In this document: positions 7,383 through 15,951 of the stretch, one piece after another
How the letters are laid out: the number at the start of each line of letters is the position of its first letter
Numbering within the stretch: position 1 is the first letter of the stretch
NCBI GenBank assembly: GCA_937944055.1
Contig: CALDZJ010000045.1
Span: forward strand, 1 to 55,658
Direction: 5' to 3'
Source of the DNA: an uncultured Verrucomicrobiales bacterium
Lineage (GTDB): Bacteria; Verrucomicrobiota; Verrucomicrobiia; Verrucomicrobiales; Akkermansiaceae
Length of the DNA stretch: 55,658 nt
Made by a program: the position numbers and the translations under genes
The notes under the pieces: model-generated
What the model saw: only the letters and a program-made list of their open reading frames with translations
Told to the model about the DNA's origin: nothing
Databases searched by the model: none

Positions 7383-8705
7383 TTACGGACGGAAGGCGAA
7401 GGTCAAATCAGCGGTGTAAGAAATTTCATTCACAGGCATGCGGCGCGGGGTGGCGTCCCCTTCCCAGCTTTCGAGAAAGATCACCTCCTTCCTCTCATCA
7501 TTATAACCAATGATGACGGAAGCGTGGAGTGGTGAACGTTTTTTCTTAGAGGGGAGAGCGGCTTCATCTGGGCGGTCAAATTGACGATCGTTTCCGCGCA
7601 AAACATCGCGTGTGATTTGGCTATGCAAGCGGTCACGCGCTTGGTCCCAGCGACGCCACACAATGACGGGCATTCCGGCGCGAAGTGAGCGCCGCACGGT
7701 CTCATGATCATAACGGCTGCTACGATCTAGCTTAAAGCGGGCCTCCTTAGCGACCGAGCTGTAAAGACCTAGCATATCTGAACCGGCTGAGGAGCCAGTA
7801 TTTTGAAATTTCCCGGCAACTGCTAGCCAATCTTCATCAAGGTGTAAGCCCATGTAACGGGCGACCATGACGAGGGTGTTTAGGCCGCAATAGGGACGGA
7901 AGCCTTGCGGGACGACTGATACGCCCTTGAGGAAAAGGTCCCCTCTTTCATTTTTAGTGACGTTCTCTTCTAGGCGCTTCAGGCGCTCTCTCTGGCTGAG
8001 CGATTCTTGGCTCTGGTCCAGCCATGTCTTAGCCCGCTGCTCCCCTTTTAAGAGACTCACACGAATCAGGCGACCGGGCGCTTGGAGAAGCCGAACCGTG
8101 AGGCCTGATTTCTGATGAAAGTAGTCCCTAAACGAAGCGCGCAGATCTCTGGTGCGCCCGCGCTTCGCCTCCTTAGGGTGCTCATCGATCTCCCTAAGCT
8201 TACGGAGTAAAGTTTCGGAGGCATCTTGGTAGAGTTTTGAGAAATCAGCATTTTTCTGCGCGATCCTCTTTTGAATTTCCTGGGTCCCCTGCTCGCGACT
8301 CATTCCAGCTGGGAGCCGCTGATCGAGGTAGCCAAAATAGGAGCCTGCATCGACAAAGGTGATATGGAGTTCTTCTAAATTTTCCTCACGATGTGCGGAG
8401 CGGATCAAGAGGGCATCGAGCCCGAAGACTTTTGGCCGGGCTCTGAGGTATCCGCCTTGAGTCTGGGCCACCCCGGCCTCAGCCACCCATTGCCCGGGGA
8501 GAGTCTCAGAGCCATCCCAGATCCCGGAGGCGAGCAATATCTCGGTGAGGTCCTCACCATCCAGTGGGCTCTCATTCTGAACCAGCCCACCCAGGATTGC
8601 ATTCGGGAGAGCGCATGCGGGGCTGACTAAGCCCAAAAGTAAAATAGGCAGAAGAAGCGGCGCGGGCAGAAGAGGGAGAATGGACCGCACAAAAACGACT
8701 GACAT
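7383..8705 (-). CDS. Secreted C39-like papain-fold peptidase
   Basis: About 440 residues from the ATG at 8705 (a GTG at 8735 is an alternative). The signal peptide runs to about residue 32 (LLGLVSPACA). Residues about 35-260 are a helical N-terminal part without a recognised domain. The C-terminal 170 residues match the C39_2-like cysteine peptidase fold: PQGFRPYCGLNTLVMVARYM carries the nucleophilic Cys, and SPLHASVIIGYNDERKEVIF the His, followed by the usual strand FLESW. The order is like papain-type bacterial peptidases acting outside the cytoplasm. It lies 68 bases past the OmpH cluster on the same strand, so a part in envelope protein processing is possible. Confidence 0.7.
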   Translation of the reverse strand: MSVVFVRSILPLLPAPLLLPILLLGLVSPACALPNAILGGLVQNESPLDGEDLTEILLASGIWDGSETLPGQWVAEAGVAQTQGGYLRARPKVFGLDALLIRSAHREENLEELHITFVDAGSYFGYLDQRLPAGMSREQGTQEIQKRIAQKNADFSKLYQDASETLLRKLREIDEHPKEAKRGRTRDLRASFRDYFHQKSGLTVRLLQAPGRLIRVSLLKGEQRAKTWLDQSQESLSQRERLKRLEENVTKNERGDLFLKGVSVVPQGFRPYCGLNTLVMVARYMGLHLDEDWLAVAGKFQNTGSSAGSDMLGLYSSVAKEARFKLDRSSRYDHETVRRSLRAGMPVIVWRRWDQARDRLHSQITRDVLRGNDRQFDRPDEAALPSKKKRSPLHASVIIGYNDERKEVIFLESWEGDATPRRMPVNEISYTADLTFAFRP

Positions 8706-8773
8706 AGCATAAGGGATATGCACTCGGTGGCGCACCCTCGCAATGAAAATCTTAGAAGAGGAATGGGAAGCTC

Positions 8774-9394
8774 TTACTCAGCGCTCTTTTTTTCTCCTTC
8801 CGAGTTTTCTTCCGAGCTGGAGGCATCTTTATTGATGAGCTCGAGGATGAGGCCGGTAAGGTCCGTGGCATCTTTGGCAAAGGCTAAGATGGGGACTTGG
8901 GCTCCGCTGGATCCGGAGCGGTCAAAGATGAAGTCATAGCCACGCTCATCGCCAGTCTTCTGGATGATGGCCATGATTTCTGAACGCAAGTTCGTGAATT
9001 CGAGCTTAGCTTTCTCGGCCAGTGCTGCTTGCTTGCGCTTGAGCCACTCTTGGCGCTCCTTGGCGAGGGCTTGGACTTCTTGGCTCTTGGAACCGGCCTT
9101 TTTAAAGAGCTCTTCCTTCTTATCACGGCTTAAGGAGGGGTCCTCCCCTTGCTGCTGGAGCTTCCGGACTTCCTTGACGAGGGCATCGATCGTGGTCTGG
9201 CGCGTCTTATCTTCCTCTTGAATGCGATCTTGGTATCCTTCGAACTCCGTTCTGGTATTCGCGGTTTTATAGAAATCATTCAGGAGTTTCTGCATGTCAA
9301 CGGTAGCGATCTTATCAGTCTCCTCCTGAGCGGAGAGAGAGGTGAGGAGAGCCGTGGAGATTAAAAATGCGGTGATGACTTGGAGAGCTTTCAT
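8774..9394 (-). CDS. OmpH/Skp-like periplasmic chaperone (paralogue 4)
   Basis: 206 residues. A cleavable signal ends near SLSAQ. The mature start KIATVDMQKLLNDFYKT is the Skp/OmpH first strand plus helix, followed by a long charged helical hairpin (about residues 50-150, the chaperone's tentacle), and a closing strand YDFIFDRSG with VPILAF. Skp holds unfolded outer-membrane proteins in the periplasm. A Ser/Glu-rich tail of about 20 residues is extra. It is the last of the four paralogues around lpxD on this strand, 25 bases from its upstream neighbour. Confidence 0.85.
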   Translation of the reverse strand: MKALQVITAFLISTALLTSLSAQEETDKIATVDMQKLLNDFYKTANTRTEFEGYQDRIQEEDKTRQTTIDALVKEVRKLQQQGEDPSLSRDKKEELFKKAGSKSQEVQALAKERQEWLKRKQAALAEKAKLEFTNLRSEIMAIIQKTGDERGYDFIFDRSGSSGAQVPILAFAKDATDLTGLILELINKDASSSEENSEGEKKSAE

Positions 9395-9419
9395 AGTGAT
9401 ATGGAGGTGGATTACTGCT

Positions 9420-10022
9420 TTATTCAGCGGAATCAGAGGCCCCTTGATTCAGCTTCGCTAGGACGCCGGCCGTGATGTCCTGCTTATTGCGAACGTAAAC
9501 TAAGAAGGGAACTTGATTGGTGGTGAGGCCTGACTCGTCAAAGACGAAGTCGGCATCTTGGGTGGCGGCGTAGGCATTCACCGATTCAATCACTTGAACC
9601 CGGATCTCATCCATCAGGCCGACCATTTTTTGATTCAGAGCGCGGCGGCTCCGAGCTAAGAACTCCTTCCGCTCTTCTTGGAGGGCCGCAAGGGTGGATT
9701 GCCGATCATTGGCGACCTTCGCGATCGATTTCTTCTTCTCTGCCGAGAGGGAGGGATCTGTGTATTCTTTCTGTAGTTTACGCAGTTCCTCGACGAGTGC
9801 TTGGATGGAGGAAACTCTTTCCGTATCGAGTTTACGGATGTTCTCCATCTCTACTTTTTCCTCCTGCTCAGCCGCTTTGGTTTTGTGATACTCGTTCAGG
9901 AGGGTCGTCATATTGACGGTTGCGACTTTGAACTGCTCGGCAGTCGCAGAGAGCGCCATGCCTAAGGAAAGAAGGGCTGGCAAAATCGTGGAGGTAATAC
10001 GCTGAGATGGGGATTTTTTCAT
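9420..10022 (-). CDS. OmpH/Skp-like periplasmic chaperone (paralogue 3)
   Basis: 200 residues: signal peptide to about residue 28 (ALSATA), then FKVATVNMTTLLNEYHKT, a long coiled helical hairpin rich in Glu, Lys and Arg, and a closing strand DFVFDESGLTTNQVPFLVYV. Each part has its counterpart in the other three paralogues, but the sequences differ strongly outside the N- and C-terminal strands. It lies directly downstream of lpxD (46 bases). Presumed role is binding outer-membrane protein precursors; division of labour among the four is unknown. Confidence 0.85.
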   Translation of the reverse strand: MKKSPSQRITSTILPALLSLGMALSATAEQFKVATVNMTTLLNEYHKTKAAEQEEKVEMENIRKLDTERVSSIQALVEELRKLQKEYTDPSLSAEKKKSIAKVANDRQSTLAALQEERKEFLARSRRALNQKMVGLMDEIRVQVIESVNAYAATQDADFVFDESGLTTNQVPFLVYVRNKQDITAGVLAKLNQGASDSAE

Positions 10023-10068
10023 AATCGAGATCTGTTTATTTCTGTAAGTGGTGACTGGGGGGAGGCTG

Positions 10069-11127
10069 TCATTCCGGAAGTGATTGCTCCAGCTTCTTTT
10101 TCAGCTCACGGATTTCTGCTTTTAACTTCGGGAGGCGAGAAAGTGCCGCCATTTTAGCGAGTTCCTCCTTCATCGGGCGAGCCGGCGTGCCCATGTGGAC
10201 TCCCGGCTGAGTGATATTTTTCAAAAGGCCACTTTGGGCGGAAAGGATCGCTTGGTCGACAATCTCTAAATGTCCCGAGACGCCAGCTTGCGCGGCAATT
10301 GTGACGTAATTCCCTAAGCTTGAGCTCCCGGCCACCCCGCTCTGAGCGACAACGAGGCAGTGTTTTCCAATTCTAACATTATGGGCGATTTGCACCAAGT
10401 TATCAACCTTCGTGCCTTCTCCGATGATAGTTTTGCCAAAGCGGGCCCGATCTAGGCAGCTATTCGCACCGATTTCCACATCATCCTGAATTTCCACGAT
10501 CCCGACTTGAGGGACTTTTTGGTGCCGTCCATCTTCTAGGTCGAAGCCGTATCCGTCTGAGCCGATCACGCAACCGGGCTGGAGAATGACACGGTCCCCG
10601 AGCGTGCAGCGCTCACGAATGATCACTCCGGGATGCAGGAGACAGTCACGCCCGATGGTGACTTCCGCTCCGATCATGCACCCCGGCCCGATGCTACTGC
10701 CATCACCGATCACCGCTCCTTTCTCGATGACCACTCCGGCCGCGATCTTGACCTTAGACGGGTCTAGTTCCACCCCTTCTTCGAGGTGAGCAGCCGGTGA
10801 GATGCCGGGTATGAAGGGATTAATCTGCTGTTGAAAGTGATCGATGACTTTCGAGAAGGCTCTGGAAGGATTCGCGACTGGAATGAGCTGGCAAGCGGCA
10901 GGCGCTGGCAATCCTCCTTCAGCGACTCCTGTAGCGATTCCCTCAGGGACTAGCACGGCTCCGGCGGCGGTTTTCTCTAGGTGGGAACCATACTTTGGGT
11001 TCCCTAGAAAGCTAATCTCGCCCGGGCCGGCTTCATCGAGCGCCCCGATTCCAGTATACACAGCCTCATTCTCACCATTCGCTTTCGCTCCGATGAGAGT
11101 GTGCAATTGTTGCCAACTCAGAGACAC
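10069..11127 (-). CDS. lpxD: UDP-3-O-acylglucosamine N-acyltransferase
   Basis: Adds the N-linked hydroxyacyl chain to UDP-3-O-acylglucosamine, the third step of lipid A synthesis in the cytoplasm. 352 residues, normal length. The first 95 residues are the uridine-binding domain ([12 protein letters not shown]-like [17 protein letters not shown]), then left-handed beta-helix hexapeptide repeats ([17 protein letters not shown] and onward), the catalytic His at about residue 249 in the [10 protein letters not shown] segment, and a C-terminal helix ending [10 protein letters not shown]. skp-lpxD adjacency is usual in Gram-negatives; here lpxD sits between two pairs of OmpH-like genes, without lpxA or fabZ. 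Confidence 0.95.
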   Translation of the reverse strand: MSLSWQQLHTLIGAKANGENEAVYTGIGALDEAGPGEISFLGNPKYGSHLEKTAAGAVLVPEGIATGVAEGGLPAPAACQLIPVANPSRAFSKVIDHFQQQINPFIPGISPAAHLEEGVELDPSKVKIAAGVVIEKGAVIGDGSSIGPGCMIGAEVTIGRDCLLHPGVIIRERCTLGDRVILQPGCVIGSDGYGFDLEDGRHQKVPQVGIVEIQDDVEIGANSCLDRARFGKTIIGEGTKVDNLVQIAHNVRIGKHCLVVAQSGVAGSSSLGNYVTIAAQAGVSGHLEIVDQAILSAQSGLLKNITQPGVHMGTPARPMKEELAKMAALSRLPKLKAEIRELKKKLEQSLPE

Positions 11128-11148
11128 CTGAAGGAATTCTAAGTTGGC

Positions 11149-11730
11149 TTACTCGCCTTTTCCTGATCCCTCATTGATTTCCTCAATAAGTGAGTCGGTG
11201 AGGTCGGTGGTCTCCCGAGCGTGAATGACGAAGGGGATTCCTTGGTTACTCTTACCGGAAGCATCAAGAATGAAGTCGTAATTCCCCTCTTTGGCCCGCT
11301 CATTCACTGAGCGTTGGATTTCCACCAAGATTCCGCGCATCTTTTTTCTCATCTTTTCAGTGAGGGCGCGATTTTTGCGCTCAAGGTACTCAGTTCTCTC
11401 TCGCTCTTTTGACTTACCATCTTGTGCGAGTCTGCGGGATTCCTCGTTTAAGCTGCGGCGCTGCTTTTCTCCCAAATTTGCAGAAGAGAGTTGATCGCGG
11501 ATTTCCTGAAGGCGGGCATCAATCTCCCGAATCCCCGAAAGCTTGTTGTTATTATCTTTCTGAATACGAGCTCTCTCAATGTTCACATCGCGCTGCACTT
11601 CGGCCGTTTTATGATACTCGTTAAAGAGTTTTTCCATTTTGACGGTGGCAATCTTAAGGCGCTGCTGAGCGCCTAGTGATGACGAGAGAATGAGGAGTCC
11701 AGCTACAATGAGAAAAAGAAAAGATTTCAT
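11149..11730 (-). CDS. OmpH/Skp-like periplasmic chaperone (paralogue 2)
   Basis: 193 residues with a signal peptide (SSLGAQ at about residue 21), the strand-helix LKIATVKMEKLFNEYHKT, a charged helical hairpin with many Arg, and the closing strand YDFILDASGKSNQGIPFVIH. It precedes lpxD by 21 bases and follows another paralogue, so all are likely one transcription unit. The [NQ]E-aromatic-[HY]KT motif near mature residue 15 is shared by all four copies and appears to define this subfamily. Confidence 0.85.
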   Translation of the reverse strand: MKSFLFLIVAGLLILSSSLGAQQRLKIATVKMEKLFNEYHKTAEVQRDVNIERARIQKDNNNKLSGIREIDARLQEIRDQLSSANLGEKQRRSLNEESRRLAQDGKSKERERTEYLERKNRALTEKMRKKMRGILVEIQRSVNERAKEGNYDFILDASGKSNQGIPFVIHARETTDLTDSLIEEINEGSGKGE

Positions 11731-11790
11731 GACGAAGAGTTCAGGATGTTAGTAGAGTTTAGTGGGCATTCGGTGAAGGATTGTAAGAGC

Positions 11791-12405
11791 TTAGCGCTTT
11801 GGGTCAACATTGGCTTCACCCTTATTTAGCTCAGCAATGACCGCGGATGTGATGTCGACCAAAGCCTTACCACCAAGCACGGGGGGGATTTGATTCGTGG
11901 AGGTTCCGGAGAGGTCGAATACGATGTCATAGCCGCCCTTTTCAGCGTAAGCCTCTACGAATCTCTGAATCTCGCCAAGGAGCCCCGCCATGGTGTTCAT
12001 CATATCCCGGTTAAGCTGCTGATTATTAGCATTGTGACGGTCGATCCGCTCTTGATTGATCTTATTACGATCCGCGACCATTTTGGAAATCCGCTCTTCT
12101 TCGGCTTTTCCCTCCTCTCCGCTGAGGTTTTGGGCCTGCCCTTTTTTGCTCTCTTCGGTGAGCCTCATATCGACCTTCCTCACCTCAGAGCGCATTTGCC
12201 GATCCGCCTTCTGGATCCGAATCCGTGCCTCATTGATCTCTTTTTCAGTCCGAGCAGTCTTGTGGAATTCTTGAAAAACCCGCTGAATATCGATTCCCGC
12301 CATCTTAAAATCCCCCGTCTCCTGCCCAAAGGCAAGACCGGACATGCTAGAGAACGTGAGAACAGACAGGAAAAGAAAAAGAGTCAAACGGGGGAGATTT
12401 TTCAT
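11791..12405 (-). CDS. OmpH/Skp-like periplasmic chaperone (paralogue 1)
   Basis: 204 residues. Signal peptide to about GLAFGQ, then FKMAGIDIQRVFQEFHKT, a long charged helical hairpin, and YDIVFDLSGTSTNQIPPVL with a final helix. It is the first gene of the minus-strand envelope cluster and is divergent from panC with only 35 bases between the two starts, so promoters must be overlapping or lie within coding DNA. The same ten-base word TTAGATGATC occurs twice around this gap, possibly by chance. Confidence 0.85.
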   Translation of the reverse strand: MKNLPRLTLFLFLSVLTFSSMSGLAFGQETGDFKMAGIDIQRVFQEFHKTARTEKEINEARIRIQKADRQMRSEVRKVDMRLTEESKKGQAQNLSGEEGKAEEERISKMVADRNKINQERIDRHNANNQQLNRDMMNTMAGLLGEIQRFVEAYAEKGGYDIVFDLSGTSTNQIPPVLGGKALVDITSAVIAELNKGEANVDPKR

Positions 12406-12440
12406 AGCACTTTTAGATGATCTTGTGGACAGTCCCTTAG

Positions 12441-13289
12441 ATGATCACTCGAAGCGCTGACGTCAACTCTGTAAGGAAATTGTTGCAGAAAACCGCCCGC
12501 CCGCTCGCCCTCGTGCCCACGATGGGAGCCCTTCATGAAGGTCACCTCCAGCTCCTGCGAGCCGCCCGCGCCAAAGTCGGGCCGCAAGGCACGGTCGCGA
12601 TCTCGATTTTCGTGAACCCGATCCAGTTCGATAAAGCCTCCGATTTAGAGAACTACCCTCAACCCATCGAGGAGGATCTCGCCCTCTGCGAGGCTGAAGG
12701 GGTGGATCTGGCTTTCACCCCGGAAAGAGAAAGCCTCTACCAAAGCGACCACTCCGTCATCGTGCAAGAAAGCCTCCTGACGAGGCATCTCTGCGGAGCA
12801 AGCCGAACGGGGCATTTTGATGGCGTCCTCACCATCGTTCTCAAGCTCTTCAATATCCTCCAGCCAGATTTCGCGATCTTTGGCCAAAAAGACTTCCAGC
12901 AACTTGCTCTCATCCACCGCATGGTCCGGGACCTCAATCTCCCCGTCTCAGTGATCGGCCACCCCACCGTTCGGGCAGCAGACGGACTCGCTCTCTCCTC
13001 AAGAAACTCTCGCCTTCAGGCCCACGAGAGAGCTGATGCGGCGCGCATCCGCCGTGCCCTCCTCGCTGCGCGTGATCTCCGCACTAGCGGAGAGCAAAAC
13101 CCCCAAATCTACCTCAATGCGGCACGCCACCACCTCCTCATCGACTGCCCAGAGAGCTTCTCGATCGATTACCTCGAGCTTGTCGATGCCGAGACCCTCC
13201 AACTGGTCCCTACGGTCACCAAGCCAAGCTTCCTTGCCACCGCCTGCTTTTACGGAGGAGTCCGCCTCATCGACCATATCGCTCTCTAG
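12441..13289 (+). CDS. panC: Pantothenate synthetase
   Basis: Joins D-pantoate and beta-alanine using ATP through a pantoyl-adenylate, the last step of vitamin B5 synthesis. 282 residues, normal length. PTMGALHEGH near residues 26-35 is the HxGH-type nucleotide-binding motif of this cytidylyltransferase-like fold; FGQKDFQQL is the family's second signature, and SSRNSRL the KMSKS-like loop. No panB or panD is adjacent. The coding strand is strongly C-rich, as in other plus-strand genes to its right. Confidence 0.96.
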   Translation: MITRSADVNSVRKLLQKTARPLALVPTMGALHEGHLQLLRAARAKVGPQGTVAISIFVNPIQFDKASDLENYPQPIEEDLALCEAEGVDLAFTPERESLYQSDHSVIVQESLLTRHLCGASRTGHFDGVLTIVLKLFNILQPDFAIFGQKDFQQLALIHRMVRDLNLPVSVIGHPTVRAADGLALSSRNSRLQAHERADAARIRRALLAARDLRTSGEQNPQIYLNAARHHLLIDCPESFSIDYLELVDAETLQLVPTVTKPSFLATACFYGGVRLIDHIAL

Positions 13290-13390
13290 AGACCCTTAAA
13301 ATTGTCAAAAAAAACACCCCCTCGTTGAGTCGGAGATTTTTCTGATAAAATGCCCCTTGCTCCACTGCGCCACCCCTCTAAACTGCTCCT

Positions 13391-13573
13391 ATGTATTTAC
13401 GTATTCTCCTCGCCCTCAGCACACTTTCCCTCTTTTCCTGCGTCAGCCCTAAGCTCACCGAAAGACGACCCATCCCTCCTCGTGGCTCAGATGAAGCAGG
13501 CTCACAGCCTTGGAACATCCCTCAAAGCGGCGAAGGTGCCGGCGCACTCGGCGGCCTGCTCGAGAGGCGCTAG
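13391..13573 (+). CDS. Small lipoprotein
   Basis: 60 residues. The N-terminus ends LSLFSC, a clear lipobox with Cys17 as the lipidated residue. The mature part is short, Pro/Gly-rich and probably unstructured (GSQPWNIPQSGEGAGALGG). It is encoded 23 bases before the kinase gene and may be cotranscribed with it. Two shadow frames overlap it; this one is chosen for its export signal. Function unknown. Confidence 0.6.
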   Translation: MYLRILLALSTLSLFSCVSPKLTERRPIPPRGSDEAGSQPWNIPQSGEGAGALGGLLERR

Positions 13574-13596
13574 ACCCACGCAGCCACCTATCCCAC

Positions 13597-15915
13597 GTGA
13601 GCGACACCCCACCTGATGACCCCATCTACGAAGCCTGTGAAGGGTGCTCGGAACTTCTAGACGTCTCCAGCTTCAGCCCTTGCGAGAGCGCGATTTGCCC
13701 AATCTGCTCTGCTGAAACACGAGTAAAGCGCAACTTCGGCGGCTACCAACTAGAACGGCGCTATGCAGTCGGCGGCATGAGCGTGATTTTTATTGGCCAT
13801 GATACGACACTCGATCGCAAAGTCGCTATCAAGGTCCTCAACGAGGAGCATTGCCATGATGAAGTCCGCATTCAGGCCTTTGAAAACGAGGCCCGTCTCA
13901 CCGCTCAAGTCAGTCACCCTAACGTCGTCAAAATCTACGCGGTGGGCCGCGCTTACGGACGCTTTTACCTCGTCATGGAGCTGCTGGAGGGACGCAGCTT
14001 TGAAGCCATCATGTCGGAGCGTGGCGCACTCCCGGAGGGTGAGGTTTTAGAAATCGCCACACAAGTAGCGGCCGGCCTTCGTGCAGCGAAGGAAGCTGGC
14101 ATGATCCACCGCGATGTGAAACCGGGCAATATCCTCATCGATGGAGAAGGGCGCGCCCGTCTCGTCGACTTCGGCCTCGCTCTCCTCACCCAAAACGGCA
14201 GCGCCCAAGCTGAAGAAATCTGGGCCACTCCATTCTACGTTCCCCCAGAGGTTTTAGCGCGCGGAGTCGAAGACTTACGCAGTGATATCTACGCCTTCGG
14301 AGCCACACTTTACCACGCTCTCGCTGGCCGCCCCCCCTTCGAAACCACCTCCACTTCTAATCAAGTCCTGCACCGCGCCAAACAGACCATTCCACGGCTT
14401 TGTCAAGTCGCCGACTGGGTCAGCCCCCGCACCGGGGAAGTCATCGACCGCATGATGGCCTTTAAAACAGAAGATCGTTGGGGCAGCTATCAAGAGCTCA
14501 TCCAAGCGATCGAAAAAGCCCGCCTCAACACCGGCCAAACTCCCGCCCCCCGCATCCCTACCCCCCATACTCTCCCCTCTCCCAAAAAACGAAAAAGCGG
14601 AGGCGCGGCAGCCCTCGGCCTCGTCTTCAGCATCATCGCCATCGCAGCTGGCCTCGCCTTTTGGAAGCCCTGGCAAAGCACGAAAGACGGGGCGGGATCT
14701 CTCAGCAGCGACCCTTCTCAGCCGCCTGCAGACTCACAAAAGCCCCCCCTTTTCAGACCGAGCGTAACTCAAGATGAACAGCTCACCCAAGCCTGGCAAA
14801 GCGCTCGCGCTTCCCTCACCCAAGGTCACTTCACCCAAGCGAGCGAAGCTCTCCAAGCCCTTTCCCAAAAAACAAAACTCTCAAGGAAAAGCCGCGCTTG
14901 GGCCTCTCTCGAGGCGAGTGCCAATGCCTTCCTCGATGGCGAGCCCGGCCGCGCCCGTCGCCTCGCCGCGAACTCCCTCACCCTGATCAAAGGCGCCGAC
15001 GGCACAGATCCAGACGTCCTCAGCCTTCGCCGCTTCGCTCAGACTCTCCGCCGCCCCTCTCTCCCCGCCACCTCCGATCTGCAAGATCCCCCAAGCTCCC
15101 TCACCCAGGCCCTCGGCACCTTCACCATCGCCCTCAAACTCTGGGAACAAGGACGATGGGAAAGCAGCCTCCCCCTCTTCGCAAATGTCCGTAGCGCCTC
15201 GCTCCCTCAAGACTTTCATTGGTTTCAGCACTATCAAAACCTCGCCGACACCTATCTCGCCGATGGCCAGATCCTCGCAAAGCTCAAAGACCTCCCCGCC
15301 CCCCAAAATGCCGAGGAAGCCAACGCACAAATCGAAGAATTCACCCTCGCTCTTAAAAAATTACGCACAAAAGGACGCGCCATTTATAACCTCCGCGCCC
15401 GCCAAGCTTACCTCGCCCGACTTCGGAAAAACTTCCAAAAAGGCCCCACTCAGGCAGCCGCCTTAAAATGGCCAGACCTTCTCCCCATTCTCATCGAGCA
15501 AGGAAAGCGCTGCCACTTCTCAGACATCGCCACCACCCTCGCTGATCCGCCTCCAGATGCCCCCGCTAACGCAATCTGGGCTTGGAAATTTCTCGAAAAA
15601 GAAGCCAGCGCTTTTCTCACTGAACTCTCACAAAAACGCGGCTGGTCTGCCGAAAAAAAAGATGGGAGCATCGTCACCCCAACCTCCGGAAATCCCCAGG
15701 GACTGATCCTCGGAGATGGCACCCTCATCCCTTGGTCCGAGCTCAAGCCCCAGGCCCTCATCGCACAACACTCAGGCCCAACTCTACAAGCCATCGCCTT
15801 TGCCCAACTCCTCGGCCTCAGCTCAGTCGCAGAACAAAAAGCGGAACAGCTTGCAGAAGAAAATCCCGCTTTCCTCCGCGACTGGAAGCGCGTCATCATT
15901 GGCAGCTCGCAGTGA
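13597..15915 (+). CDS. Hanks-type Ser/Thr protein kinase with N-terminal zinc ribbon and extracytoplasmic tail
   Basis: 772 residues from the GTG at 13597. Residues about 14-45 hold two Cys pairs (CEGC and CPIC), a small zinc ribbon. The kinase domain follows: Gly-rich loop, VAIK with Lys79, HRDVKPGN with Asp173, DFG Asp191, a PPE motif and a normal C-lobe, so it should be active. After a Pro-rich linker a single membrane helix lies near residues 337-357, and about 410 residues of TPR-like helical sequence follow outside the cytoplasm. The layout suggests sensing of an envelope signal and phosphorylation inside. The upstream frame to 13510 overlaps the lipoprotein gene and is not favoured. 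Confidence 0.9.
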   Translation: MSDTPPDDPIYEACEGCSELLDVSSFSPCESAICPICSAETRVKRNFGGYQLERRYAVGGMSVIFIGHDTTLDRKVAIKVLNEEHCHDEVRIQAFENEARLTAQVSHPNVVKIYAVGRAYGRFYLVMELLEGRSFEAIMSERGALPEGEVLEIATQVAAGLRAAKEAGMIHRDVKPGNILIDGEGRARLVDFGLALLTQNGSAQAEEIWATPFYVPPEVLARGVEDLRSDIYAFGATLYHALAGRPPFETTSTSNQVLHRAKQTIPRLCQVADWVSPRTGEVIDRMMAFKTEDRWGSYQELIQAIEKARLNTGQTPAPRIPTPHTLPSPKKRKSGGAAALGLVFSIIAIAAGLAFWKPWQSTKDGAGSLSSDPSQPPADSQKPPLFRPSVTQDEQLTQAWQSARASLTQGHFTQASEALQALSQKTKLSRKSRAWASLEASANAFLDGEPGRARRLAANSLTLIKGADGTDPDVLSLRRFAQTLRRPSLPATSDLQDPPSSLTQALGTFTIALKLWEQGRWESSLPLFANVRSASLPQDFHWFQHYQNLADTYLADGQILAKLKDLPAPQNAEEANAQIEEFTLALKKLRTKGRAIYNLRARQAYLARLRKNFQKGPTQAAALKWPDLLPILIEQGKRCHFSDIATTLADPPPDAPANAIWAWKFLEKEASAFLTELSQKRGWSAEKKDGSIVTPTSGNPQGLILGDGTLIPWSELKPQALIAQHSGPTLQAIAFAQLLGLSSVAEQKAEQLAEENPAFLRDWKRVIIGSSQ

Positions 15916-15951
15916 GAAAACAGGCCAGCTCCCTCTGCGAACTCCGCCCCA

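Noticed and set aside
12412-12446. Two copies of TTAGATGATC around the OmpH/panC gap as a regulator site
   Set aside because: One copy includes the panC start codon and there is no further symmetry; chance is likely.
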